A DNA stretch of 64,000 nt from assembly GCF_011813015.1 (NCBI RefSeq), contig NZ_QHLQ01000002.1, positions 248,001 through 312,000 on the forward strand, in the 5' to 3' direction. Below, one piece after another: positions 1 to 8,909 of the stretch. The notes below the pieces were generated by a model. That model made no database searches, was not told where the DNA came from, and saw only the letters and a list, made by a program, of their open reading frames with translations. The translations under genes were made by a program, and so were the position numbers. This DNA is from Parasedimentitalea denitrificans (GTDB lineage: Bacteria > Pseudomonadota > Alphaproteobacteria > Rhodobacterales > Rhodobacteraceae). The stretch's first letter is position 1. Each line of letters starts with the position of its first letter.

Positions 1-669
1 ACAAGGCTGGTGCGCACATTCAAACCCCGCGACATTGCAGTGTCGAGCTATGGTATCCGCGAAGGGCTGTTGTACGAGCAAATGCCGCAACGGTTGCGTA
101 ATCGCGATCCGCTGATTGAATCCTGCCGCTTTGCCGAGGCCAAGGACGCGCGCATGCCTGGATTTGGCAAAACGCTCTATCAATTTGTTTCGCCACTGTT
201 CAAATCCGGCCCGGATTCGACCAAACGTTTAATCAAGGCTGCGTGTCTGTTGCACGACGTCAGCTGGCGCGCCCATCCCGACTATCGGGCCGAGGTTTGT
301 TTTGACAATGCCACCCGTGCCAATCTGGGCGGGCTGAAACACTCTGAGCGTATTTTTCTAGGCCTTGCCTTGTTGCACCGATATCGCAACAAACGTCAGG
401 GATCACAGTACAAGCAGCTGTTCAAACTGCTAGACGAAAAAGGTCAAAATCAGGCTGAGATCTTGGGTAAAGCCATGCGTTTTGGGGCCATGTTGATGGT
501 TTCAAACGACGGAGACATCGGCGTGTTGAAATGGCAACCGCGCAAGAAACAGCTACGCCTGACCCTGCCCAAGTCTGTTGAACCGCTGTTCAGTGAAGTG
601 GCCAAGGCCCGTCTTCAATCGCTTGTCCAATCACTGGATGCGACAGTGACGGTGGTTGTCAAAGACTGA
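1..669 (+). CDS. ppx: Ppx/GppA exopolyphosphatase family, C-terminal part (5' end outside window)
   Basis: The frame is open from the first base, so this is the C-terminal ~222 residues of a longer protein. The visible part begins with the family's 'SSYGIREGLLYEQ' type motif, which closes the actin-like ATPase fold, followed by the alpha-helical HD-like C-terminal domain seen in Ppx/GppA enzymes (LLHDVSW around residue 80). Members hydrolyse terminal phosphates of inorganic polyphosphate or of pppGpp in the cytoplasm. The catalytic N-terminal half is not visible, so the Ppx versus GppA choice rests on the C-terminal region only. The next gene converges, with its stop 2 bases away. Confidence 0.85.
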   Translation, partial: TRLVRTFKPRDIAVSSYGIREGLLYEQMPQRLRNRDPLIESCRFAEAKDARMPGFGKTLYQFVSPLFKSGPDSTKRLIKAACLLHDVSWRAHPDYRAEVCFDNATRANLGGLKHSERIFLGLALLHRYRNKRQGSQYKQLFKLLDEKGQNQAEILGKAMRFGAMLMVSNDGDIGVLKWQPRKKQLRLTLPKSVEPLFSEVAKARLQSLVQSLDATVTVVVKD

Positions 670-671
670 CC

Positions 672-1034
672 CTATATGTCTGTCTGGCCATCAGCCTTTG
701 GCATTTCCTGTTCGGCTTCAGTGGGTTTCTTGCGGATGATGATGTCGCCGTTGGGCAGGACTTCGGGCATCTCATAGCTACTCCAATCATCAACCTCGGC
801 CGCGATCTTGGCCAAGGCTGGTCCCATTTCGAGCATAAACCCATGCATGGCGGGCCCAATTTCGTCGGCCAGCTGCTGCAGGTCATCCAATGCCGGGGCC
901 ATTTCATCTCGTAGCCCTTCAAAGAACAGTTCCAAGCCCTGTTCCATCAGGCTGGGCCCCTGATCTGCTTCCTGAGCAAAGGTGGGAGTGGCGATCAGCG
1001 CGGCGAAAGTCAGCGGTAAGACAATGTGTTTCAT
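672..1034 (-). CDS. Small secreted protein of unknown function
   Basis: This 120-residue protein starts with a clear Sec signal peptide (MKHIVLPLTFAALIATPTFA-QE), so it is likely periplasmic. The mature part is acidic with two amphipathic stretches (EQGLELFFEGLRDEM, ALDDLQQLADEIGPAMHG) and a Pro/Glu-rich tail. I chose the ATG at 1034 because the signal peptide begins there, with AGAGGGA upstream; an ATG eight codons earlier is less convincing. It lies 31 bases after the phosphatase-family gene on the same strand and may share its transcript. I recognise no catalytic motif. Similar short roseobacter proteins are sometimes labelled 'AAA+ family ATPase', which nothing here supports. Confidence 0.75.
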   Translation of the reverse strand: MKHIVLPLTFAALIATPTFAQEADQGPSLMEQGLELFFEGLRDEMAPALDDLQQLADEIGPAMHGFMLEMGPALAKIAAEVDDWSSYEMPEVLPNGDIIIRKKPTEAEQEMPKADGQTDI

Positions 1035-1065
1035 GGTGTTAATATAGTCCCTCTGCACAATTGTT

Positions 1066-2061
1066 TTAGGTCAGGTCGATATCCAAACTGACCGGGAAAT
1101 GATCGGAGGCCGCCAATAGTGCCTCGCGTAGTTCTACATCAGCGTAACATCTTGCGTCCTCAAACGGGTGCCAGATACGCCAGCTGGGCGCGTGCTGCAT
1201 CAGATCGGGTGACACCATGACATAGTCAAGTAGCGCCCGAAAATAGCGTTTTGTCGTCGCGTTATAAAACCGCGATGTGCTGGGCATATCTGCCGTACGC
1301 GGTTGTAAAAGATGGCTCGCAAAAGGATCGTGCATTTCGCTGCCCATAATAATTTCAACTGAGGATCGGCCAAACAGCCGTTCATATTCATCCAGCCCCG
1401 GTCCATCATTCAGGTCACCCATGACGATCAGATCCTGCCCCTCGCGCAGATGATGTTCTACCCGTCGGCGCAGCCAGATCGCCTGCGCCAGTTGTTTGCG
1501 CCGGTTGGCAATGGAGATCCGTATCACTGCATCCCTGTTGTGGGCGCCATGCGGGGCCTTGGATTTCAGGTGCGCACCAATCAGCCGTAGCGTCCTTCCG
1601 TTGGTGGTGGTCACAGCCAGTTCCAGCGGAGGTTTGGAAAACCGCACGTGGTCCATCTTGGCATCAATGTCCAAATCCAGTTTGAGTACATCGTCAAAAC
1701 GCGGAGCGTCCTCGTTTTGCAGAGGATCATGATGCGCCTGTAGCACGTCCGGATCATACATCAGCGCGATTTCCTGCTGGGTTTCATTGGCAAACCCCAT
1801 GACAACTGATCGCGCTCTGATCCCCACTCTTTCTGCAAAATGCTCTAACGCCCTGACGGTGCCCTGAGATTTCCCGGAATTCGGTGCTTCGATCACCATC
1901 ACCGCATCAGCATCAAGCATCTGAAACACATGCGCCAGAGCATGGCCCTGTGTATAGCGGTCAATCCCATGCCGCCCCGAGGGCTGTTGATCTAGGATGA
2001 AATGGTCCTGTTCATCGAACAGGTTAGCAAACCATTCGACGTTATAACTGACGAGCCGCAT
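1066..2061 (-). CDS. Endonuclease/exonuclease/phosphatase family protein
   Basis: The protein has the order of motifs of the metal-dependent DNase I-like fold: SYNVEWFAN at the N-terminus, VIEAPNS with the metal-binding glutamate, GDLNDGPG near the middle and SDHFPV at the end with the catalytic histidine. Members cleave phosphodiester or phosphomonoester bonds in nucleic acids, lipids or inositol phosphates; the substrate cannot be read from the sequence. There is no signal peptide. I placed the start at the ATG at 2061; a GTG three codons upstream is possible. Both overlap the end of the TerB/J-domain gene by about 20-30 bases, which suggests translational coupling. Confidence 0.85.
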   Translation of the reverse strand: MRLVSYNVEWFANLFDEQDHFILDQQPSGRHGIDRYTQGHALAHVFQMLDADAVMVIEAPNSGKSQGTVRALEHFAERVGIRARSVVMGFANETQQEIALMYDPDVLQAHHDPLQNEDAPRFDDVLKLDLDIDAKMDHVRFSKPPLELAVTTTNGRTLRLIGAHLKSKAPHGAHNRDAVIRISIANRRKQLAQAIWLRRRVEHHLREGQDLIVMGDLNDGPGLDEYERLFGRSSVEIIMGSEMHDPFASHLLQPRTADMPSTSRFYNATTKRYFRALLDYVMVSPDLMQHAPSWRIWHPFEDARCYADVELREALLAASDHFPVSLDIDLT

Positions 2062-2740
2062 ATTTCGCACATCCGTTGATCTCGTCCCAGGCGCGGTTGA
2101 TGTCGATCATCCGCTTTTCAGCCAATCGAACCGCCTCTTCCGGGACACCGCGGGCGATCATTGCATCCGGGTGGGTTTCGCGCACCAATTGCCGCCAATG
2201 CTTGCGGATTTCATCGCGTGGCATATCCGGGTGAACGCCTAGTATCGTAAATGGATCCTGTTTTGCATCGGGAACAAATCGCGCCCGCAAAGCCCGGAAC
2301 TGTGTGATGTCGAGGCCAAAGATCTGCGACACCTCACGCAGAAACTCGTTTTCATTGGGGTGATAGAACCCATCGGCCATGGCGATGTGAAACAGCCCCT
2401 CCATCAGGTCACTAAGGGTCGTCTGGTCGCCTGCAAACATCGCCTGAATCTGGCGTGCATATTCGCGGTAGCCCGCCACATCGGTGCGCGCCATGTTGAA
2501 CACCCGCGCCGCACCTGCCTCGTCATTCTGAGCGATCTGAAATACCTCGCGGAACGCCATCACCTCATCTTTGGTGACTTGCCCATCCGCCTTGGCCATC
2601 TTGGCCCCCAGTGCGATCACAGCAATGGCAAAACCGACAGACTTTTCCGGCGCTTGGCGCAGATGCTCAAAGACCTGTGACAGGCCTTCTCCCTTGGCCA
2701 GTGCTGCCAGAGCGTCAGATATGCGGGTCCACAGTGACAT
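2042..2740 (-). CDS. TerB-like plus J-domain co-chaperone (DjlA-like)
   Basis: Residues about 35-150 form a TerB/DjlA-type helical domain with two acidic metal-binding-like turns (AKADGQVTKDE at 49-59 and AMADGFYHPNENE at 120-132). Residues about 162-225 form a J domain with the HPD tripeptide at 190-192, the signature for stimulating DnaK ATPase. E. coli DjlA has an N-terminal membrane anchor; here the N-terminus is only mildly hydrophobic, so this may be a soluble or peripheral version. It sits in a minus-strand run with the GNAT gene (10 bases apart) upstream and the phosphatase-family gene overlapping downstream. Confidence 0.88.
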   Translation of the reverse strand: MSLWTRISDALAALAKGEGLSQVFEHLRQAPEKSVGFAIAVIALGAKMAKADGQVTKDEVMAFREVFQIAQNDEAGAARVFNMARTDVAGYREYARQIQAMFAGDQTTLSDLMEGLFHIAMADGFYHPNENEFLREVSQIFGLDITQFRALRARFVPDAKQDPFTILGVHPDMPRDEIRKHWRQLVRETHPDAMIARGVPEEAVRLAEKRMIDINRAWDEINGCAKYAARQL

Positions 2741-2749
2741 GGGTTCAGC

Positions 2750-3274
2750 CTACTCGTGTTCGGTGACGTTGTCAGGGTGTGGATTTCCCCCCTGCGACAC
2801 AATTTTCTGCATCAGAATAGTATCCAACCACTGGCCGTTCTTATGGCCAACCTCTGGCAGTCGGCCTACTTCGGCAAAGCCCAAGGCCGCATGGAACCCA
2901 ACACCACCCGGATTGGCACTGCTGACCCCAGCCACCAATACATGCAATCCAGCCCGCACCGCCCGCTGTTCCAAGGCCAGATACAGCGCCCGACCAATAC
3001 CGCGCCCATGAGCTGCGGGGGACAGGTGGATGGTGTGTTCAGCAGTGAAGCGATAGCCAGAGCCGGACCGGAAATCACCATAGTAAGCATGCCCCACCAC
3101 TTGGCCGTCCACTTCGGCCACCAGATAGTCGTCGCCTTTTTCGGCAATGGTTTCATGTATCTGAGCAGGCGTTTTTGGGGTACTTGCAAAGGTAATCAAT
3201 GTGTCACGGATGACCCAATTCACAATCTCGCAGATGGCCTCGGCGTCTGCAGATGTGGCGGCGCGTATGATCAC
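2750..3274 (-). CDS. GNAT N-acetyltransferase, phosphinothricin-acetyltransferase-like
   Basis: A single-domain acetyl-CoA-dependent acetyltransferase of 174 residues. It begins MIIRAATSADAEAICEI and has the acetyl-CoA-binding loop HGRGIGRALY around residue 92, followed by the VGxxxANPGGVGFHAALGF and KNGQWLDTILMQK segments typical of the Pat/YncA (MddA) subgroup, which acetylates small amino-group substrates such as methionine sulfone or phosphinothricin-like compounds. The start is GTG, overlapping the TGA of the upstream glyoxalase-like gene by four bases, so the two are translationally coupled. The true substrate is unknown. Confidence 0.88.
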   Translation of the reverse strand: MIIRAATSADAEAICEIVNWVIRDTLITFASTPKTPAQIHETIAEKGDDYLVAEVDGQVVGHAYYGDFRSGSGYRFTAEHTIHLSPAAHGRGIGRALYLALEQRAVRAGLHVLVAGVSSANPGGVGFHAALGFAEVGRLPEVGHKNGQWLDTILMQKIVSQGGNPHPDNVTEHE

Positions 3275-3873
3275 GTCAGTACTCGCCGACCATTGGGGGT
3301 CTCAAACGTAGCTTCAAAGCCAATCTCACCTGGCTCATAAAGCACCCGGTCATCGTGCAGAGGCAAAACAGCCCGTAAAGCGGCCGCCTTTGGATGTGAA
3401 ACGATCAGATATTTCAATTCGCAGCCCTGTTGCGTCAACAAGGGGGCTGGATGGTCGCTGTGCCACTCGATCAAAGCCGGAAAACTATTGTCATAGGGCA
3501 AGATACCATCGGCGGGCACTGCCATGTCCCAGCGCAGATCCCCACGGGTCAGCGCCACTGGCTCCCCTACTCCGTCAGGGAGCTGCGCCAGATCTTCTGC
3601 CATATCAGAACAGCGGCAGATCCAGTTGCTGATACGGGGTGCGCCTGCAAACCTGTCCAGATCAAACCAGCGTGGGGTCCGTTGCGGCTTGGCGTCGGGA
3701 TCAATTGCAATTGCCTCTAGGTACAGACCATCTGCTAGGCCCAACAGGTAATTGTGAGTGCCAAACATCGCATGCTGGCCGCCCATCTGCATGGGCACAC
3801 CCAGTGCGTCCTCTACATGGGCCTTTGCCGCCTCCAGGCTTTCGCCTGCTACCGCCAGATGATCCAATTCCAT
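3271..3873 (-). CDS. Glyoxalase-like (VOC superfamily) protein
   Basis: This 200-residue protein starts MELDHLAVAGESLEAAKAHVEDALG, the first beta-alpha-beta unit of a glyoxalase-like domain (the PF13468 style found in many roseobacters), and keeps HxxFGTHNYLLGL near residue 40. Function is unassigned; relatives are described only as VOC proteins. I set the start at the ATG at 3873, preceded by ACAGGAG. The longer open frame upstream would overlap the divergent cupin gene and has no family-like sequence. It is first in a four- to five-gene minus-strand run. Confidence 0.8.
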   Translation of the reverse strand: MELDHLAVAGESLEAAKAHVEDALGVPMQMGGQHAMFGTHNYLLGLADGLYLEAIAIDPDAKPQRTPRWFDLDRFAGAPRISNWICRCSDMAEDLAQLPDGVGEPVALTRGDLRWDMAVPADGILPYDNSFPALIEWHSDHPAPLLTQQGCELKYLIVSHPKAAALRAVLPLHDDRVLYEPGEIGFEATFETPNGRRVLT

Positions 3874-3989
3874 CGCATGCTCCTGTTGCTGGTGCCACCT
3901 TATCCGCGTCTTGGATAGGAACAAGACCAAACAAAGATCAATGACGGTTGGACTGTTCAGCCCCGTTTGGTTGCTTAATAATGCAGCGC

Positions 3990-4018
3990 TTGACACTCCC
4001 ACCGTCGCGGCTTGATGT
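3990..4018 (+). promoter_or_regulatory. Candidate sigma-70 promoter for the cupin gene
   Basis: A perfect TTGACA (3990-3995) is followed after 17 bases by TGATGT (4013-4018), 34 bases before the preferred cupin start. The -10 match is weak, so this is a suggestion only. Confidence 0.35.
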
Positions 4019-4051
4019 TGCATGGCCAGACACAACCCCGTTAGGAGCTCC

Positions 4052-4435
4052 ATGCCAGGCCCGATCAAAATCACCCGACTATTTGCCGACAGCACCGGAG
4101 AAAGCCATTTTGAAGACATAGAGATTGATATGGCGTCGGTGCAATACGCCCCGCCCGCACCCGCGGTAGACATGTCTGAACCCACTGCGACCAGTCAGAT
4201 GTATTGGTTTCGCTTTCCAAAGGACTGGGAAGACGCTGCACACCCATCACCACGACGGCAAATCTTTGTCGTTTTAGAGGGCGCGGTAGAAGGCTGGACC
4301 AGCAAGGGCGAAACACGGGTCTTCAAACCCGGTGACCGGCTATTGATGGAAGACACAACTGGCAAAGGCCACGGAGCTAGACCTATTGACGGCGAGGCAG
4401 TCGCGATGGTGATTGTACTGGCCCAAGAAGACTGA
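4052..4435 (+). CDS. Cupin-domain protein
   Basis: A 127-residue single-domain cupin. The C-terminal half reads as the cupin barrel: RRQIFVVLEGAVEGWTSKGETRVFKPGDRLLMEDTTGKGHGAR, with the second motif's G-D and a terminal histidine pair. The first motif lacks the usual HxH, so metal binding is uncertain. I chose the ATG at 4052 because TTAGGAG lies just upstream; an ATG ten codons earlier has no such signal. It is transcribed away from the glyoxalase-like gene. The biochemical role is unknown. Confidence 0.8.
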   Translation: MPGPIKITRLFADSTGESHFEDIEIDMASVQYAPPAPAVDMSEPTATSQMYWFRFPKDWEDAAHPSPRRQIFVVLEGAVEGWTSKGETRVFKPGDRLLMEDTTGKGHGARPIDGEAVAMVIVLAQED

Positions 4436-4477
4436 CCACAGGTACTCAGAGTAATTTTTCGATCTGGAATTCTAATA

Positions 4478-4939
4478 ATGAACATTACCATTCGCAGAGC
4501 CCAGCCGAGCGAGGCTGAAATTTTGACCGATATCTCGCTGCGATCGAAACAGTCAGCGGGCTATGATGATGACTTTATGTCGGCCTGTCGGGACGAGTTG
4601 ACAATTAGCCCAGAAGACATTGAACGCAAACACTATTGGGTTGCTGAAACGATGCATGTCTGTGCAGTTATTGGGCTGGATGTTGAGCAAGGCAAAGACA
4701 CTGCCGAGGTGTCGTCCTTCTTTATTGATCCAGCTTACAAGCGGCAGGGAATTGGCCGGATCATGTGGCAGGAAATTGTGGAGAAGGCACAGAGCCTTGG
4801 ACTGAAATCCATCACCCTAGCGTCGGAACCAGCGGCGGTTCCTTTTTACACTGCAATGGGCCTGACAGTTATTGGACAGGTGCTATCCGGGTCTATTGCG
4901 GGACGAGTGCTACCATTGATGATGCTGAAACTCGCCTGA
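4478..4939 (+). CDS. GNAT N-acetyltransferase
   Basis: A 153-residue GNAT protein: N-terminal strand MNITIRRAQPSEAEIL, central VSSFFIDPAYKRQGIGRIMWQEI containing the acetyl-CoA loop (KRQGIG), and the C-terminal PFYTAMGLTVIG segment that completes the fold. The substrate cannot be inferred. No good Shine-Dalgarno precedes the ATG. It lies 42 bases after the cupin gene on the same strand and may be co-transcribed with it; the following MAPEG gene converges 14 bases away. Confidence 0.87.
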   Translation: MNITIRRAQPSEAEILTDISLRSKQSAGYDDDFMSACRDELTISPEDIERKHYWVAETMHVCAVIGLDVEQGKDTAEVSSFFIDPAYKRQGIGRIMWQEIVEKAQSLGLKSITLASEPAAVPFYTAMGLTVIGQVLSGSIAGRVLPLMMLKLA

Positions 4940-4953
4940 CTGGGAAAGCTATT

Positions 4954-5514
4954 CTACACCCAAACCCAAATCGACCAGATCGCAGCCACCAGTGTTGGGT
5001 AGAACGTCCCTGCAAACCCCAGCGCACGCATCGGCGGTGACACCAAGTAGCCAATCCAGAACAGCACGCGCATGGCGGCAAACCCCAACCCCAGCGATAT
5101 CGCCACAGCGCCCCCAAGTGAAACGGCAGCAAGCGGCCAGATGGCCAGTGCCAGAACCAGTTGTTCAACCGAGTTGGTCAATACTCGTTGGGCAATTTCA
5201 TTCGGTGATCCAATCGCAAAGGGCTCTCCATCAATGATATTATCATCAAAGAATCGCCGTTGTGCCAGAAAGCCTATCACCGCAGCGAGGAACAGGCCGG
5301 GCGCAACAAAGGCAAAGGGCAAGGCCACCGGGGTTGGGATGTACTTGACCCCCAACCATTGTGGTCCACCAACTAGTACAACGCCCCAAAGCGCGCCAAG
5401 AACCATGCCAATCAGGATTTTTGCTCGTTTTCTCTGCAACATAGCTGAACTATTCCATCCATCTAAGCCCACTGCAAGCAAGGAAAACACAACCGCCTGA
5501 GCAATTTGATGCAC
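4954..5514 (-). CDS. MAPEG family integral membrane protein
   Basis: A 186-residue protein with four to five hydrophobic segments and the MAPEG-like pattern in the second half (NEIAQRVLTNSVEQLVLALAIWPLA, then AMRVLFWIGYLVSPPMRALGFAGTFYPTL). MAPEG proteins include microsomal glutathione transferases and eicosanoid enzymes; bacterial members are mostly uncharacterised, so I assign the fold and membrane location only. The start is GTG at 5514, with GGGAG nine bases upstream. Confidence 0.8.
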   Translation of the reverse strand: MHQIAQAVVFSLLAVGLDGWNSSAMLQRKRAKILIGMVLGALWGVVLVGGPQWLGVKYIPTPVALPFAFVAPGLFLAAVIGFLAQRRFFDDNIIDGEPFAIGSPNEIAQRVLTNSVEQLVLALAIWPLAAVSLGGAVAISLGLGFAAMRVLFWIGYLVSPPMRALGFAGTFYPTLVAAIWSIWVWV

Positions 5515-5560
5515 TGGCAGGTCTCCCGCCCGGCGTAGGATATGTCACAGACACATCAGC

Positions 5561-5664
5561 GCCCGTTGGGCATGGCATCGCGCATTGGCGCGATGCAGCA
5601 GGCCGCCCCAATGGGGCGGCCTGCTAGGCCCAAGGCTGCCAAGGGGACATTGCCCATAGGGCAA
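5561..5664. repeat. Cluster of four short inverted repeats downstream of scpA
   Basis: Four hairpins stand in a row between the scpA stop and the MAPEG start: gccc/gggc at 5561-5571, a 9-bp stem at 5575-5583/5588-5596, a 13-bp perfect stem at 5597-5609/5613-5625, and ttgccc/gggcaa at 5650-5664. None is followed by a clear T-run. They probably end or stabilise the scpA transcript, or belong to the palindrome-rich spacer type also seen at 20.37 and 34.1 kb. Confidence 0.6.
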
Positions 5665-5701
5665 GGGCACCTGCAGGCGCGGGAGCCCTGACTTTGCCGG
5701 T

Positions 5702-7831
5702 TTAAGTACGAGCGTCCCGGATCAGTTGCAGAATGTTCTGGGCAGCTTCGGGGATGTTGGTCCCGGGGCCAAAGATCGCTTTGACGCCGTTTTCGTACAG
5801 GAAGTCATAATCCTGCTGCGGGATCACGCCGCCGCAGATGACCAGGATATCTTCGGCGCCCTGATCCTTGAGCGCCTGAACCAGTTGTGGAGCAAGCGTC
5901 TTGTGACCCGCGGCCTGTGACGAGATGCCGATGACATGCACGTCATTGTCTACCGCATCCTGTGCGGCCTCGGCCGGGGTTTGAAACAGTGGACCTACAT
6001 CCACATCGAAACCAATATCGGCAAACGCGGTGGCAATGACCTTGGCGCCACGGTCGTGACCGTCTTGCCCCATCTTGACCACAAGGAGGCGTGGGCGGCG
6101 GCCCTCTTCCTCAGCAAAGTCTTCGATGTCTTTCTGAATGGCCGCAAAGCCTTCGTCGCCTTCGTATGCTGCGCCGTAGACACCCGCCAGAGTTTTCACC
6201 TCGGCACGGTGACGTCCGAATTCTTTTTCCATCGCCATGCTGATCTCTCCAACTGTGGCCCGCGCGCGGGCGGCCTCGACAGCGGCGGTTAACAGGTTGC
6301 CGCCTTCCTTGGCACAAGCGGTCAACGCATCCAGCGCGGCCTGGCAGGCAGCTTCGTCACGAGTTCCGCGGATCTGCTCCAGACGTGCCACCTGGCTTTC
6401 ACGTACTGCAACGTTATCGACATCTAGAATGTCGATTGGGTCTTGCTCATCCAGTTTGTACTTGTTGACGCCAACAACCACCTCGTCGCCGCGATCGACC
6501 ATGGCCTGACGGCGGGCGGCACTTTCCTCGATGCGCAGTTTTGGCATACCACTGGCCACGGCCTCGGTCATGCCGCCCATTTCCTCGACTTCCTGGATCA
6601 ACTCCCAAGCCTTGTCGGCCAGCTCAGCAGTCAGGCTTTCGACGTAATAGGAACCCGCCAGCGGATCGACCACATTGGTGATACCGGTTTCCTCTTGCAG
6701 GATCAGCTGGGTGTTGCGGGCAATCCGGGCCGAGAAATCGGTGGGCAGGGCAATCGCCTCGTCCAGCGCGTTGGTGTGTAGCGACTGGGTGCCGCCAAGG
6801 GCTGCCGCCATCGCCTCGTATGCGGTGCGGACCACGTTGTTATAGGGGTCCTGTTCCTGCAAGCTGACACCGGATGTCTGGCAGTGGGTGCGCAGCATTT
6901 TGGAGCGTTCGGATTTTGCGCCGAATTCGGTCATGATGCGGTGCCACAGCAGACGCGCGGCGCGCAGTTTAGCGGCCTCCATGAAGAAGTTCATGCCAAT
7001 AGCAAAGAAGAAGGACAGACGACCGGCGAACTTGTCGACATCCATGCCGGCCTCAATCGCGGCGCGCACGTATTCGCGGCCATCGGCCAAGGTATAGGCG
7101 AGTTCCTGTACAAGGTTCGCCCCGGCCTCTTGCATATGGTAGCCGGATATCGAAATCGAGTTGAACTTGGGCATCTCGTTCGAGGTGTATTCGATAATGT
7201 CCGAGATGATCCGCATCGAGGGTTCAGGCGGATAGATATAGGTGTTGCGGACCATGAACTCTTTCAGAATGTCGTTCTGAATGGTGCCCGCCAGCAGCGC
7301 CTTGTCGTGGCCCTGTTCCACGCCTGCGACGATGAAACTGGCCAGAATCGGGATTACCGCACCGTTCATGGTCATCGAGACTGAGACCTTATCCAGCGGG
7401 ATGCCGTCGAACAGAATCTTCATGTCCTCGACGCTGTCAATGGCCACGCCAGCCTTGCCCACATCGCCCACCACGCGGGGGTGGTCACTGTCGTAGCCAC
7501 GGTGCGTCGCAAGGTCAAACGCAACTGAAACGCCTTGCTGACCGGCGGCCAGGTTGCGGCGGTAAAAAGCGTTGGATTCTTCGGCGGTAGAGAACCCGGC
7601 ATATTGCCGGATGGTCCAGGGGCGGCCTGCGTACATTGTCGCCTTCACCCCACGGGTGAAAGGGCCTACTCCGGGCACAGAGCCCATGTGAGGCAGCTCT
7701 GCGGTGTCGTCTTCAGTATAAAGCGGCTTAACCTCGATCCCTTCGAGAGTTTGCCAGTTCAGATCGTCAACAGGACGTCCGCGCAGCTCTTTTTCAGCCA
7801 GCGCCCGCCACTCGGTCTGTTTGGTCGTCAT
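5702..7831 (-). CDS. scpA: Methylmalonyl-CoA mutase
   Basis: This 709-residue enzyme uses adenosylcobalamin to convert (R)-methylmalonyl-CoA to succinyl-CoA, the last step of propionyl-CoA entry into the TCA cycle. The N-terminal ~530 residues are the TIM-barrel substrate domain ([58 protein letters not shown]). The C-terminal ~130 residues are the B12-binding domain with DGHDRG (lower-axial-ligand His near residue 592), ISSQAAGH and a GGVIP loop. Length fits the single-polypeptide homodimeric form, so no separate small subunit is needed. It follows pccA and pccB on the same strand with several small genes between. The epimerase and the MeaB/ArgK chaperone are not in the window. Confidence 0.97.
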   Translation of the reverse strand: MTTKQTEWRALAEKELRGRPVDDLNWQTLEGIEVKPLYTEDDTAELPHMGSVPGVGPFTRGVKATMYAGRPWTIRQYAGFSTAEESNAFYRRNLAAGQQGVSVAFDLATHRGYDSDHPRVVGDVGKAGVAIDSVEDMKILFDGIPLDKVSVSMTMNGAVIPILASFIVAGVEQGHDKALLAGTIQNDILKEFMVRNTYIYPPEPSMRIISDIIEYTSNEMPKFNSISISGYHMQEAGANLVQELAYTLADGREYVRAAIEAGMDVDKFAGRLSFFFAIGMNFFMEAAKLRAARLLWHRIMTEFGAKSERSKMLRTHCQTSGVSLQEQDPYNNVVRTAYEAMAAALGGTQSLHTNALDEAIALPTDFSARIARNTQLILQEETGITNVVDPLAGSYYVESLTAELADKAWELIQEVEEMGGMTEAVASGMPKLRIEESAARRQAMVDRGDEVVVGVNKYKLDEQDPIDILDVDNVAVRESQVARLEQIRGTRDEAACQAALDALTACAKEGGNLLTAAVEAARARATVGEISMAMEKEFGRHRAEVKTLAGVYGAAYEGDEGFAAIQKDIEDFAEEEGRRPRLLVVKMGQDGHDRGAKVIATAFADIGFDVDVGPLFQTPAEAAQDAVDNDVHVIGISSQAAGHKTLAPQLVQALKDQGAEDILVICGGVIPQQDYDFLYENGVKAIFGPGTNIPEAAQNILQLIRDART

Positions 7832-8729
7832 TGGGATTTCCTCTTGTCAGGTCAGTGCGGGCCGGGTTCATGCCCTGCCCTGATTTTTCTGGATCTTGTT
7901 TCAATTGGACCAGCCCGTCGCCACCTGCCGCCAACCACATCAGATCATCGACATAGGTCTCACGAAGGGCCGCGATCTGGGCCGTATTAAAGGGTTGCCA
8001 GCGCCCTTCGCCCTTGGGCAGGTCATCGGCAACTGACATCGGCAACTGGCGACGCAAATCCCCCAGATGCGGTGTGGCGTTCAGGCGAATGCGGGAATGA
8101 GTGCGGGGCATTTTTTGGTCGAACATCGCGCCCAACTGAACCTCGGGGCGGCCACCATAGGTTTCAAACGGCATCGCCCAGATGCGCGCACCGGGGATGG
8201 CGCAGGCCACATCAGTCAGCACGTCACGCCAGCTGCGCTGACTAACCGCCAGACGTTGCAGCATCTCGGCGCTGGGGATCAGGTTGCCACGCGCCACGTT
8301 ATCGCCCAGGGCCGAGGCCCAATAGCTCTCAAGGCTGCGAATATTGACCATCACATCACTGATCTGGCCATCAAAAGCCTGAGCAAACCGAGCCATGCGC
8401 TCGCCTGCCCCGTTGTATAATCCCCCCTTACGCAGATTGTTGCGCAGGGTGCCCATCATGTTTTCATCACTGACAATCAGGTGATCCATCCCGCTTGCAA
8501 TGCTGCCCGACAGGTGCATTTGCACCCGCCCGACGGCACGGCGTTGTGGATTTCGACCGGTCGAAGCCCTAGGCCCCGGCACGATACCGTTGAATAGCCC
8601 ACTACGGGTGCGTCGTGGCCCCCAGAACCCGATTTTTCGGGTATTCAGTTCGTCCGTGTTCAGGCGCATATATTCTTGAAAGCTGGTAGTGGCGCAGCGA
8701 TGTGCGCCGATATGCAAAAACACGTTCAT
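7794..8729 (-). CDS. Sulfotransferase-like protein of unknown substrate
   Basis: The protein (311 residues) starts [21 protein letters not shown], which resembles the 5'-phosphosulfate-binding loop of PAPS-dependent sulfotransferases and related bacterial 'sulfotransferase family' proteins. A later [13 protein letters not shown] segment fits the 3'-phosphate-binding region (R-x-x-x-x-x-x-S). The start at 8729 was chosen because the fold begins there; the upstream extension is not family-like. The 3' end overlaps the scpA start by 38 bases in another frame, implying coupled expression with the mutase. The C-terminal ~35 residues are polar and low in structure. The substrate is unknown, and a link to propionate use is only positional. 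Confidence 0.7.
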   Translation of the reverse strand: MNVFLHIGAHRCATTSFQEYMRLNTDELNTRKIGFWGPRRTRSGLFNGIVPGPRASTGRNPQRRAVGRVQMHLSGSIASGMDHLIVSDENMMGTLRNNLRKGGLYNGAGERMARFAQAFDGQISDVMVNIRSLESYWASALGDNVARGNLIPSAEMLQRLAVSQRSWRDVLTDVACAIPGARIWAMPFETYGGRPEVQLGAMFDQKMPRTHSRIRLNATPHLGDLRRQLPMSVADDLPKGEGRWQPFNTAQIAALRETYVDDLMWLAAGGDGLVQLKQDPEKSGQGMNPARTDLTRGNPNDDQTDRVAGAG

Positions 8730-8909
8730 TGACTTGCCTGATCTTGGGACACCAGCCACACGCGGCGGCCGGTTTGTAGGAAACTGCAAGATCATACCCC
8801 GCAACCCCTGACAGACCGCTTAACAATAAGAGGTTTTTTAGGGTCTGAGGTCATTTCCCCCATCGCATTCCGCGCAAACGTGCATATATTCATAGGAACA
8901 GGAGATATT

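Noticed and set aside
3874..4185. N-terminal extension of the glyoxalase-like gene
   Set aside because: It overlaps the divergent cupin gene, lacks homology and has no ribosome-binding site.
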